Source of the DNA: Lachnospiraceae bacterium AM48-27BH
GTDB lineage: Bacteria > Bacillota > Clostridia > Lachnospirales > Lachnospiraceae
Assembly: GCA_003478355.1 (NCBI GenBank)
Contig: QUFC01000018.1
Coordinates: forward strand, 1-64,000
Length of the DNA stretch: 64,000 nt
Direction: 5' to 3'
A program made the translations under genes and the position numbers. Positions 1-8,000 of this stretch are shown one piece after another (within the stretch, counting starts at the first letter, position 1; every line of letters begins with the position of its first letter). Under the pieces are notes generated by a model that ran no database searches, was not told where the DNA came from, and saw nothing but the letters and a program-made list of their open reading frames with translations.

Positions 1-180
1 TACTGGCTACTTATGTCACTGGCACATTTCATGTGTGCAGTGGGTACTGGTAGGTTCTGTTCGTTTGAAACTGGATATCACGAAATCTGTGATACCATTC
101 AGCTGGAAAAGTATCGTTATCTTTTTCAATGCGCAAAGGAAAGCAATGATTTTGATTCATTTATGAAATTCGCAGTGTAG
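1..180 (+). CDS. C-terminal fragment of an unidentified protein, possibly a transposase
   Basis: The first frame is open from the left edge to a TAG at 178-180, giving 59 residues of a protein that starts outside the window. The tail is rich in aromatic and cysteine residues and ends in an LEKYRYLFQC...FDSFMKFAV pattern, which reminds me of the tails of DDE transposases in Lachnospiraceae. That is an impression, not a demonstrated match. It lies outside the prophage remnant, on the opposite strand, and could equally be the end of another mobile-element or phage gene. Confidence 0.35.
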   Translation, partial: YWLLMSLAHFMCAVGTGRFCSFETGYHEICDTIQLEKYRYLFQCAKESNDFDSFMKFAV

Positions 181-300
181 TTTTGTGCAATTTTTCAAAT
201 TTGCTCATTTATAGATCATATATTAATGTTTTTGTAAAAACTTTTTCCCACTAAAAATTACTTATCCGTACTTATTCTTCCTTAACGAAAAAGAATCCCA

Positions 301-352
301 GAAACTTAAAAGCTCCCGGCCGGATTCGAACCGGCGACCTACGCATTACGAA
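301..352. repeat. Left attachment-site copy (tRNA-Thr 3' fragment)
   Basis: These 52 bases are identical to 2793-2844. They cover ten bases beyond the tRNA 3' end and the tRNA from its discriminator base into the anticodon loop. Homology stops inside the anticodon loop, a usual crossover place for phage integrases. The copy has no 5' half and cannot make a tRNA. Confidence 0.8.
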
Positions 353-512
353 AATTTATTTTTACAATCTGTGAATTTCATGATGTGCAAAAAAGTGAGG
401 TTTTAAGCCATTTTTCGAGTTAATGCTTTTATTATCTTCCAGCATATTTTCCTCTTTTTTATCTGGAATAGTAGACAAGAATCAAAAAGCGATTTCGAAT
501 TTACTATAATTT

Positions 513-1244
513 CTATTTTACATACCATATCTCCAAAGATCCTTTTTCGGTTCCATGCCAGCAGGCCCCCTCTAAATCTCCGGTCTCCTGAAGATAATAC
601 CAATCACCGGAACCATCATCCGGATCTACCTGCTTCGTGTCCGGATTCCAACGGTGCCAGCCCTTTCTGATATATCCGTTTGCGCCAAAGAGATACCAGT
701 GGTGGTTGATCAGCCGCCACTCGCTCTTTGGCCAGGTGCCATCAGCATTCTGGTACCACCAGCTGTTGGCATCCTTCTGCCAGCCCTCAACGATCTTCTC
801 CGCTTCTTTCCAGGTTTTCATAAATTCTTCCGGCGTCTTAAATTCTTTCTTGATCCCGCTGGTGCTGCTTCCCCAATCCGGAAGCTGGAAATGAGGCTTA
901 TCCACGATGGATTTCCAATTTCCGCCCCATTCTAATCCGATGGATACGCCAATCGCCCCAACTCTGGTGAAAAAGCCATCCTTATCATAATAAGCCCCAC
1001 AGCCATCAGCGCGGTAAATGTCAAAGGCAGTTCCCCATTGATGATAGGAGCTGTAGCTGGAGCCTTTGGCATTGGTCACAATGTTTCCTGGTGTCGTGCG
1101 CCCCTGGGCATATAGAGTATCCTGTTCCGATCTGGTGCGGAGAGTTTCACCAATTTTGATCTGAAGGCCCTGGGCAGAACATTTCTGGATCAGCTCTGTG
1201 GCTAGTTTCTGGAGGCGCGGATGGCATAATGTAATATCTCTCAT
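513..1244 (-). CDS. Prophage endolysin: M15-type peptidase with cell-wall-binding repeats
   Basis: This 243-aa protein should cut peptidoglycan stem peptides at phage lysis. Residues 1-125 form a VanY/CwlK-like M15 zinc peptidase. The metal ligands are visible in the YHQWGTAFDIYR motif (SxHxxGxAxD type) and in DKPHF near residue 117. The C-terminal third is rich in tryptophan and tyrosine (SWWYQNADGTW, HHWYLFGANGYIRKGW) and matches cell-wall/choline-binding repeats. There is no signal peptide, as expected for a holin-dependent endolysin. An AAGAGGAGAAATTT ribosome site precedes the ATG. It is the last gene of the leftward lysis module. Confidence 0.85.
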   Translation of the reverse strand: MRDITLCHPRLQKLATELIQKCSAQGLQIKIGETLRTRSEQDTLYAQGRTTPGNIVTNAKGSSYSSYHQWGTAFDIYRADGCGAYYDKDGFFTRVGAIGVSIGLEWGGNWKSIVDKPHFQLPDWGSSTSGIKKEFKTPEEFMKTWKEAEKIVEGWQKDANSWWYQNADGTWPKSEWRLINHHWYLFGANGYIRKGWHRWNPDTKQVDPDDGSGDWYYLQETGDLEGACWHGTEKGSLEIWYVK

Positions 1245-1276
1245 AAATTTCTCCTCTTTTCTTTATAATATGAAAA

Positions 1277-1306
1277 ACCAGGGTTTTGGCTCCCTGGTCA
1301 ATTTTT
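1277..1306. terminator. Bidirectional hairpin between toxin locus and endolysin
   Basis: ACCAGGG (1277-1283) pairs with CCCTGGT (1292-1298), followed on the + strand by CAATTTTT and on the - strand by TTTTTCAT. It could insulate the endolysin gene from the toxin-antitoxin locus. Confidence 0.5.
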
Positions 1307-1320
1307 GTATTTATAGTATC

Positions 1321-1349
1321 TTGAAAACTGTTTCTGCATATGCTATAAT
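1321..1349 (+). promoter_or_regulatory. Promoter of the antisense antitoxin RNA (locus 1)
   Basis: TTGAAA at 1321-1326, a 17-base spacer and TATAAT at 1344-1349 with an upstream TG (extended -10). It points rightward, towards the 3' end of the leftward toxin gene. Confidence 0.65.
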
Positions 1350-1355
1350 GCCGAT

Positions 1356-1432
1356 AGGCAAAAAGAAAGTACCACCATCTAGGGAACACAAAACGAAAAG
1401 CCCAGGGACCGCGAATCCTTGGGCTTTTCTAT
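1356..1432 (+). ncRNA. Candidate antisense antitoxin RNA (locus 1)
   Basis: A transcript from the promoter at 1321-1349 would start near 1356 and stop at the hairpin 1396-1428, giving an RNA of about 75 bases. The toxin mRNA arrives from the other side and ends at the same hairpin, so the two RNAs share complementary terminator sequence. This is the usual arrangement of convergent type I toxin-antitoxin pairs. There is no open reading frame with a ribosome site in it. It is inferred from sequence only. Confidence 0.55.
1396..1428. terminator. Shared bidirectional terminator of toxin-antitoxin locus 1
   Basis: AAAAGCCCAGGG pairs with CCTTGGGCTTTT with one wobble pair. U-rich tails follow in both directions. 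It ends both the antitoxin RNA and the toxin mRNA. Confidence 0.65.
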
Positions 1433-1473
1433 TCCATTTTGTATGGTGGCTTAAACCATAGGCTAGTTACCGA

Positions 1474-1560
1474 CTACTTGTCACTGTCTAACCATTTGCA
1501 GATGAGGTGGCAAACCACACCGGCCACAACTGTGACAATAAAAGAAAGTATCATTTCCAT
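1474..1560 (-). CDS. Small hydrophobic type I toxin (28 aa)
   Basis: The peptide starts MEMILSFIVTVVAGVV and ends in KWLDSDK. It has one transmembrane helix with a short charged tail and resembles the holin-like (Hol_Tox) peptides of type I toxin-antitoxin systems, which depolarise the membrane. The ribosome site GGAAAGGGGGTG is strong. A -10 box TATAAT with extended TG lies at 1609-1614 on the - strand, giving a leader of about 40 bases. An opposing small-RNA promoter lies beyond its 3' end. It sits between holin and endolysin in the prophage remnant. It has the same length and layout as a second locus near 52.5 kb. Confidence 0.7.
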   Translation of the reverse strand: MEMILSFIVTVVAGVVCHLICKWLDSDK

Positions 1561-1645
1561 CTGAGGAACACCCCCTTTCCTTACCGGTATAGGGGCGGTA
1601 ACATTCGCATTATAGCATACAATCAGTTTTCATTCTACCAATATT

Positions 1646-1677
1646 TTTGTGCCGGCACAAAGTTGTGATGTCACAAC
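1646..1677. promoter_or_regulatory. Two adjacent perfect palindromes
   Basis: TTTGTGCCGGCACAAA (1646-1661) is followed without a gap by GTTGTGATGTCACAAC (1662-1677). They lie between the holin stop and the toxin promoter. They could be operators or part of the holin transcript end; nothing further can be said. Confidence 0.4.
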
Positions 1678-1724
1678 CTGCAGCCATAACCCTGACTGCC
1701 GGGAGATATCCGGATCACCCCCTT

Positions 1725-2015
1725 CTATTCGTCTTTTCCAGTCTGTTTCACGATCTGATTTACATAAGTAGATAATCCTGCCACAAGAATTCCCTGTGTG
1801 ATCGCGGTAAACACGGCCAGGGCAATATCCTGGCTGCCAGTGCATACACAGGTGGCAAATACATAGATGGCGCAGATCACGATGCCAACGGCGCCATTGA
1901 TCAATGGAATATATTTGTCCTTCACCGTCTCACTCTGTTTCAGCCATGCACCAATAAAATACAGTACCACTGCCACTACCAGTAATTCCGGTTTTACATA
2001 ATCTTTCACCTGCAT
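1725..2015 (-). CDS. Phage holin (Hol44 / superfamily V-like)
   Basis: This 96-aa protein would form lesions in the cytoplasmic membrane that release or activate the endolysin. It has three or four hydrophobic segments (around 8-26, 38-56 and 62-85) with a short charged C-terminus, and the conserved pattern YFIGAWLK...KDKYIPLINGAVGI seen in clostridial phage holins. It overlaps the upstream XhlA-like gene by ten bases, so the two are translationally coupled in one leftward lysis operon. Confidence 0.75.
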   Translation of the reverse strand: MQVKDYVKPELLVVAVVLYFIGAWLKQSETVKDKYIPLINGAVGIVICAIYVFATCVCTGSQDIALAVFTAITQGILVAGLSTYVNQIVKQTGKDE

Positions 2016-2350
2016 ACCAGATCCTCCTTCTGATTTTCCAGATCCGCAATCCGATGGTTTGCCACCTTGATCTGTTCTTCCATCACCGCCTGCGTCTCCT
2101 CTAGTTTATATGTACGCTCAATCACTGTGTTATGTTTATCCACTTTTTTCTCCAGCTGCTCTATCCGGTAGGCGGTCAGCTTGGCTGATGCCACCACACC
2201 AGCCAAGCTGCCTATCGCACTGCCGCACAGACCGCCCAGGATAAACATGGTCCAATGACTGTGCCCGCGCCAGATTAGTTCAATTAACACATAGAGCAGG
2301 CCACCCACATCAAATAAATACTTATTAAGTAGTTTGTGCATCCACATCAT
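2006..2350 (-). CDS. Prophage membrane protein with coiled coil (XhlA-like)
   Basis: 114 residues. Residues 10-55 hold two hydrophobic segments, with an IELIWRGHSHWTMFILGG stretch like that in CmpB-type membrane proteins. Residues 60-110 form a heptad-rich coiled coil (RIEQLEKKVDKH, ANHRIADLEN) typical of XhlA/haemolysin-type phage proteins that accompany holins. The gene overlaps its upstream neighbour by 26 bases and the holin by ten. A helper role in lysis is likely but inferred from position. Confidence 0.6.
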   Translation of the reverse strand: MMWMHKLLNKYLFDVGGLLYVLIELIWRGHSHWTMFILGGLCGSAIGSLAGVVASAKLTAYRIEQLEKKVDKHNTVIERTYKLEETQAVMEEQIKVANHRIADLENQKEDLVCR

Positions 2351-2708
2351 CTTCCGCCATAGCCGCTATCTGTAAAAGATATGCTTTGAGTACCTCACTC
2401 TGGTACTGCTCCGGCACATCAGCGCCATAAAAGATCTGCTGAATTTCCTCTGCAGTCTGTGCACCGCTGATCCAGATATTAAGGGCATTGCAGTATGTGG
2501 TGTGATAAGATACGTGCCACATGGCCTTTTTGACGATTAGCTGCATGTCCGCGGCACTGTAGTACTTGCAAGGCTGGCCATCTGACCGATATACGGTGGT
2601 CCAGCCCGCTAAAGTCGTTGCCAAAATACCGCCAGCGGTATAAAGCTGGATCTCTCCCCAGGCTTCCGGAACGGCATCCTTAAATGCAATCTGTAAGATG
2701 TGTTCCAT
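2325..2708 (-). CDS. Hypothetical prophage protein
   Basis: 127 residues with no membrane segment and no motif I recognise. The composition (many W, Y and A; an acidic AEDDVDAQTT tail) and its place as first gene of the lysis module, just inside the attachment site, suggest a tail-end or lysis accessory gene. An AAGGAGGATATT ribosome site precedes the ATG. It overlaps the next gene by 26 bases, which supports real coupled translation. Confidence 0.55.
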   Translation of the reverse strand: MEHILQIAFKDAVPEAWGEIQLYTAGGILATTLAGWTTVYRSDGQPCKYYSAADMQLIVKKAMWHVSYHTTYCNALNIWISGAQTAEEIQQIFYGADVPEQYQSEVLKAYLLQIAAMAEDDVDAQTT

Positions 2709-2730
2709 TTAATATCCTCCTTTTTAACGA

Positions 2731-2787
2731 AAAAGAACCCCGGAAACCGTCGCAAAGTCTTATTTTACAACGATTTCCAGAGTTCTT
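2731..2787 (-). terminator. Terminator of the tRNA cluster
   Basis: GAAC/GTTC and GGAAA/TTTCC arms form a long stem downstream of tRNA-Thr, followed on the - strand by TTTTTCG. A shortened relative of this sequence is present beside the left attachment copy (about 283-300). Confidence 0.6.
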
Positions 2788-2792
2788 CCCTG

Positions 2793-2875
<83 letters not shown>

Positions 2876-2919
2876 ATATGAAGTTTCAAAAAATGCTGCT
2901 GCAAAATATGCAACAGCAA

Positions 2920-2991
2920 TGACCTCGCCGGGAATCGAACCCGGGTTTACGCCGTGAGAGGGCGTCGTCTTAACCGCTTGACCACGAGGCC
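2920..2991 (-). tRNA. tRNA-Glu (anticodon CTC)
   Basis: A 72-base cloverleaf with anticodon stem ACGCC/GGCGT around loop CTCTCAC, T-loop TTCGATT and discriminator A. It is co-oriented with the flanking tRNAs and probably cotranscribed. Confidence 0.93.
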
Positions 2992-3001
2992 AAAATCTAA
3001 G

Positions 3002-3075
3002 TCGAGGCGACAAGATTCGAACTTGCGACCTCTGCGTCCCGAACGCAGCGCTCTACCAAACTGAGCCACGCCTCG
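3002..3075 (-). tRNA. tRNA-Pro (anticodon CGG)
   Basis: A 74-base cloverleaf with acceptor CGAGGCG/CGCCTCG and anticodon stem CTGCG/CGCAG around loop TTCGGGA. It is the first gene of the leftward three-tRNA cluster. Confidence 0.93.
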
Positions 3076-3145
3076 TCTCGACTACGTTGAATAGTATAGT
3101 ATAAATTGTTTTAATTGTCAATACTTTTTTGAATTTTATTTAAAA

Positions 3146-3179
3146 TACCCCTGCGGACCGTTTTTCCATGATCCGCAGG
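3146..3179 (-). terminator. Terminator of the SulP permease gene
   Basis: CCTGCGGA (3150-3157) pairs with TCCGCAGG (3172-3179), and on the - strand GGTATTTT follows. It lies 27 bases after the stop codon. Confidence 0.65.
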
Positions 3180-3205
3180 ACATTTTCTTAATCATATCTA
3201 TTTTT

Positions 3206-4858
3206 CTACTCTTCCACTCCCGCAAGTTTCTCCGCACGCTCTAACGCTGCACTGATATTCGGGCAGAAGTTTTCTTCGCCAGCCAGTTCTACGAATTTCG
3301 CTTTCTTCATCACCTTCATCGGCTGCTCATTGACATGGGAGAATACAACGGTCACGCCCTTGCTCTCACATGCTTTGGTTAAGTTTACCAGAGCGTTCAT
3401 GGCAGTGCTGTCTAAAGCGTTGACTGCCCTCATGCGGAGTACCAGGCATTTCGCAAAATCCTCAACGACGATGTGCTCAATAATATCTGCCGCACCGAAG
3501 AATAACGGGCCGGAAATCTCATATACCCGGATCTCTTTTGGCAGTTTCCGCAGAGTCTCATCTACGGTCTCGCTGTCATCATCGGCATAAACCCAGCTTT
3601 CTGCCCTGGTTTCCTCACTCATTCTCTTGATGAATAAGAGACATGCCAAAACCATACCGATCTCGATGGCCACTACCAGATCAAAGATCACAGTCAGGGC
3701 AAATGTCACAACCAGCACCAGGATATCGCTCTTTGGTGCGGTCTCTACCAGCTGCTTGAAGGTACGCCACTGGCACATATTATAAGCAACCACAAATAAG
3801 ATCGCGGCAATGGTTGGCATCGGGATCATACCTGCGTATGGCATCAGAACTACTAAAACGATCACCAGTGTAATGGAATGAACCATACCAGCCACCGGAG
3901 TACGTCCTCCGTTTTTGATGTTCGCTGCTGTCCGGGCGATGGCTCCGGTTGCCGGAATTCCACCGAATAACGCGGACGTAATATTACCAGCGCCCTGTGC
4001 CACTAACTCCATATCGGAGCGGTGTTTTCCATTGATCATGCCGTCTGCCACTACACAGGAGAGGAGGGACTCGATCGCCGCCAGCACTGCAATGGTAAAT
4101 GCATTTGGCACTGCTGCCTTTACTGTCTCAAAGGTAACGGATGGAAGGTGGAAGGATGGAAGTGCATTGCTGATGGTGTACAGATTTCCAATGGTGGATA
4201 CTTTTAATGGAAGGAACTGCACCATCAATATCCCTGCGATGACTGCGATCAGGGATCCCGGGATTTTCTTAAAGACCATCGGAGACACGATCAGAATTGC
4301 CAGACTGACAGCACCTACCAGCACTGCCGCCCAATTGATGGTTCCGACATTCTCCGCAAATGCAGCTAATTTCTCCATCGTCTCAATAGGGCGGACGCCC
4401 TCCGGATAAGTTACACCGAAGAAATCCTTTAACTGACCGATGACAATGGTCACTGCAATACCGGAGGTAAAACCTGTGGTGATCGTATAAGGAATGAACT
4501 TGATCAGGCTTCCAAAATGGAACACACCCATAAGGATCAGGAACACACCTGCCAAAACAGTGGCGATCACCAGACCATCCATACCATCTCTTGCCACAAT
4601 ACCAGCCACGATGGTAGCAAATGCCGCCGTCGGACCGGCGATCTGTACGCTGCTTCCGCCCAGAGCGGAGATCACGAAGCCTGCCACAATGGCAGTGAAA
4701 ATACCAGCCTCCGGACCGACTCCTGATGCTAAGGCCAGGGCGATGGACAGAGGAAGGGCGATAATGGCTACAATAATTCCCGCCGTGACATCCTTCACAA
4801 ACTGGGAACGGTCATAGGTTTTTAACGCCGTGAATAACATTGGTTTTAAAGAACTCAT
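3206..4858 (-). CDS. SulP (SLC26) family anion permease with STAS domain
   Basis: 550 residues. It should carry sulfate, bicarbonate or another anion across the cytoplasmic membrane; the substrate cannot be read from sequence. Residues 1-410 hold ten or more hydrophobic segments with the SulP signature PTAAFATIVAGIVA and the glycine-rich IPATGAIARTAANIKNGGRTPVAGM region. Residues 430-540 form a cytoplasmic STAS domain (VLRMRAVNALDSTAMNALVNL). Length and order are normal for the family. It is a single-gene unit with its own promoter and terminator, between the tRNA cluster and polC. Confidence 0.9.
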   Translation of the reverse strand: MSSLKPMLFTALKTYDRSQFVKDVTAGIIVAIIALPLSIALALASGVGPEAGIFTAIVAGFVISALGGSSVQIAGPTAAFATIVAGIVARDGMDGLVIATVLAGVFLILMGVFHFGSLIKFIPYTITTGFTSGIAVTIVIGQLKDFFGVTYPEGVRPIETMEKLAAFAENVGTINWAAVLVGAVSLAILIVSPMVFKKIPGSLIAVIAGILMVQFLPLKVSTIGNLYTISNALPSFHLPSVTFETVKAAVPNAFTIAVLAAIESLLSCVVADGMINGKHRSDMELVAQGAGNITSALFGGIPATGAIARTAANIKNGGRTPVAGMVHSITLVIVLVVLMPYAGMIPMPTIAAILFVVAYNMCQWRTFKQLVETAPKSDILVLVVTFALTVIFDLVVAIEIGMVLACLLFIKRMSEETRAESWVYADDDSETVDETLRKLPKEIRVYEISGPLFFGAADIIEHIVVEDFAKCLVLRMRAVNALDSTAMNALVNLTKACESKGVTVVFSHVNEQPMKVMKKAKFVELAGEENFCPNISAALERAEKLAGVEE

Positions 4859-4950
4859 GATTTACCTTTGTTTCCTTTCTTGAATGCTGTAACGATCCAG
4901 ACCTGCTGAAACATTACTTGATCTGCTGCTTTTTCAAACACACGGTTACG

Positions 4951-4979
4951 AGTATAGCACCCGAAAATCCATAAGTCAA
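4951..4979 (-). promoter_or_regulatory. Promoter of the SulP gene
   Basis: TTGACT (4974-4979), 17-base spacer, TATACT (4951-4956) on the - strand, about 90 bases before the ATG. Confidence 0.6.
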
Positions 4980-5052
4980 AGGCTATATACCAGCAAACCC
5001 GCGAATTATGGAAAAAAATACAAAAATCATAAATCCAACACCCAACATTATT

Positions 5053-8000
5053 TCACGCAAAATCAAACAGTGACAGCTGATTGGACTGTGGCAGATCCCC
5101 TAACAGCCCCAGATCTCCCATGAGATCACAGATGGTCTTGCTGACCTTGGTACGGTTGCAGAAATCCTCTCTGGACAGGAAAACACCGTCCTTCACCGCA
5201 TCCACAACACCCTCAGCCGCCTTATCACCCATGCCGTCAATACTGCTTAAGGATGGCATCAGCTTTCCGTCGATGATCTGAAAATCCTTCGCCTTTGCCT
5301 TGTAGATATCGATCGGGGTAAATGTAAAGCCTCTTGCATACATTTCCTGGACGATACGCATATCACGAAGAGTATCCTGCTCCTTCTTAGACAGGGTATC
5401 TGCCCGCTTCTTATAATCTGCCAGGAAATATTCCAGTTTATCCCGTCCCTGGCACATGATCTCATAGCTGAAGGCACTGGCACGGATACTAAAAAACGCC
5501 GCATAGTAAGCCAGCGGGTAAAATACCTTACAGTAAGCAATACGCCATGCCATCATAACATACGCTGCTGCATGGGCCTTCGGGAACATGTATTTGATCT
5601 TCAGACAGGAATCGATATACCACTGTGGCACATCGTGGGCCAGCATAGCCTCGATCCATTCCGGCTTTAAGCCCTTTCCTTTACGGACCGACTCCATGAT
5701 GGTGAAAGAAAGTCCCTCTTCCATGCCTTTCTGGATCAGATAAACCATGATATCATCTCGACAGCAGATGGCCGTCTGAATGGTAGCCTGCCCGCTTAAG
5801 ATCAGGTCTTTGGCATTGCCCAGCCATACATCCGTACCGTGGGCCAGTCCGGCGATACGCACCAGATCAGAAAAATACTTCGGCTTCGCGTCCAGAAGCA
5901 TCTGCATCGCAAAATCCGTACCGAACTCCGGCACTCCAAGGGCACCCAGCGGACATCCACCGATATCATCCGGCGTGATGCCCAGTGCTTCTGTGCTCTG
6001 GAATAAGGACATGACCTCCTTACAATCCAGCGGAATATCCTTAACAGGGTCCAGCCCCGTCAAGTCCTGAAGCATACGGATCATGGTCGGATCATCGTGT
6101 CCCAGAATATCCAGCTTCAACAGGTTGTGGTCGATGGAATGGTAATCAAAATGGGTGGTGACCGTGGTAGTGGTCATATCGTTAGCAGGGCGCTGAACAG
6201 GCGTAAAAGAGTAGATCTCCTCTCCCACCGGCAGAACGACGATACCGCCCGGATGTTGTCCCGTGGTACGCCGCACGCCCACACAGCCCTGGACAATCCG
6301 GTTGATCTCACAGTTCCGTTTCCGGTCCCCGCGCTCTTCATAATAGTTTTTCACATAACCATAAGCTGTCTTATCTGCCAGCGTACCGATGGTTCCCGCC
6401 CGGAAGGTCTGTCCCTTTCCGAAAATAACCTCCGTATAATCGTGGGCATGGCTCTGGTACTCACCAGAGAAGTTCAAGTCGATATCAGGCTCCTTATCTC
6501 CCTTAAATCCAAGGAACGTCTCAAATGGAATGTCGTGTCCGTCCTTTTTCAGCATGGTCCCGCACACCGGGCATTCCTTATCCGGCATATCACATCCGGA
6601 CATACCAGAGTATTTCTTTACCTCTTCCGAATCAAAATCGGAATAATGACATTTGGGGCAGTAATAATGAGGACTTAGCGGATTTACCTCCGTAATTCCC
6701 GACATAGTGGCTACCATGGACGAACCGACAGAGCCTCGGGAACCAACCAGATATCCGTCCTCATTAGACTTCCACACAAGCTTCTGGGCGATGATGTACA
6801 TCACGGCGAATCCATTGGAAATGATGGAGTTCAGCTCCCGCTCCAGACGCTCCACAACGATCTCCGGCAGATCTTCGCCATATAACTCATGTGCCCGGTT
6901 GTAACAGATATTTCTCAAGGTTTCATCTGAATTTTCAATGACCGGAGGACATTTATCCGGGCGCACCGGGGAGATCAGCTCGCACTGGTCGGCAATAAAC
7001 CGGGTGTTGGTCACTACGACCTCCTGGGCCTTATCCGGACCCAGGTAAGCAAACTCCTCCAGCATTTCTTCTGTGGTTCTTAAATATAACGGCGCCTGCT
7101 CATCACAGTCCTTAAAGCCTTTGCCCGCCATGATGATCCTGCGGTACACCTCGTCCTCCGGATCCAGGAAATGCACATCGCAGGTAGCGCAGACCGGTTT
7201 CTGGAACTGCTCTCCTAAACGGACGATCCGGCGGTTCAAATCCCGCAGATCTTCTTCATTCTGGACAGAGCTGTCCTCGTTCCGGATCATAAACGCGTTG
7301 TTGCCAATGGGCTGGATCTCCAGGTAATCATAGAAATTCACAATTCTTCCAAGTTCTGAATCCGGTACGCCGCGTACCACCGCCTGAAACAGCTCTCCCG
7401 CCTCGCAGGCAGAGCCGATGATCAGGCCTTCCCGGTATTTGGCAAGGACGCTCTTAGGGATTCTCGGCACTCGGTGAAAATAATTGATATGAGCCCAGGA
7501 AACAAGACGGTACAGATTCACTCTTCCCACATCATTTTTCGCCAAAATAATAATATGATAGGTCGGCAGCTTCTTGATGCCTTCCTCGTCCAGCTCACTT
7601 AATTTATTTAATTCGTCCAGTGTGGAAATGTCCCGCTCTTTCAGCATTTTCAAAAATGCCACAAAGATCTCCGCGGTTGCTCCCGCATCATCCACCGCCC
7701 TGTGGTGATTCTCCAGGGACACATTCAGGGCCTTTGCCACGGTATCCAGCTTATAACGGTTCAGCTGCGGCAGTAAAATACGGGCCAGAGTTACCGTATC
7801 CAGCACCGTCGGATCAAAGGGCAGTCCCAGTTCTTCTGCATTGTGGGCGATAAAGCTTACATCAAAGGATGCGTTGTGGGCCACCAGGGCACAGCCTTCA
7901 CAGAATTTCAGAAAATCCGGCAGGACCTTATCAATCTTTGGAGCAGGAAGCACCATACTGTCGTTGATACTGGTCAGCTGCTCGATCCGGAACGGGATCG

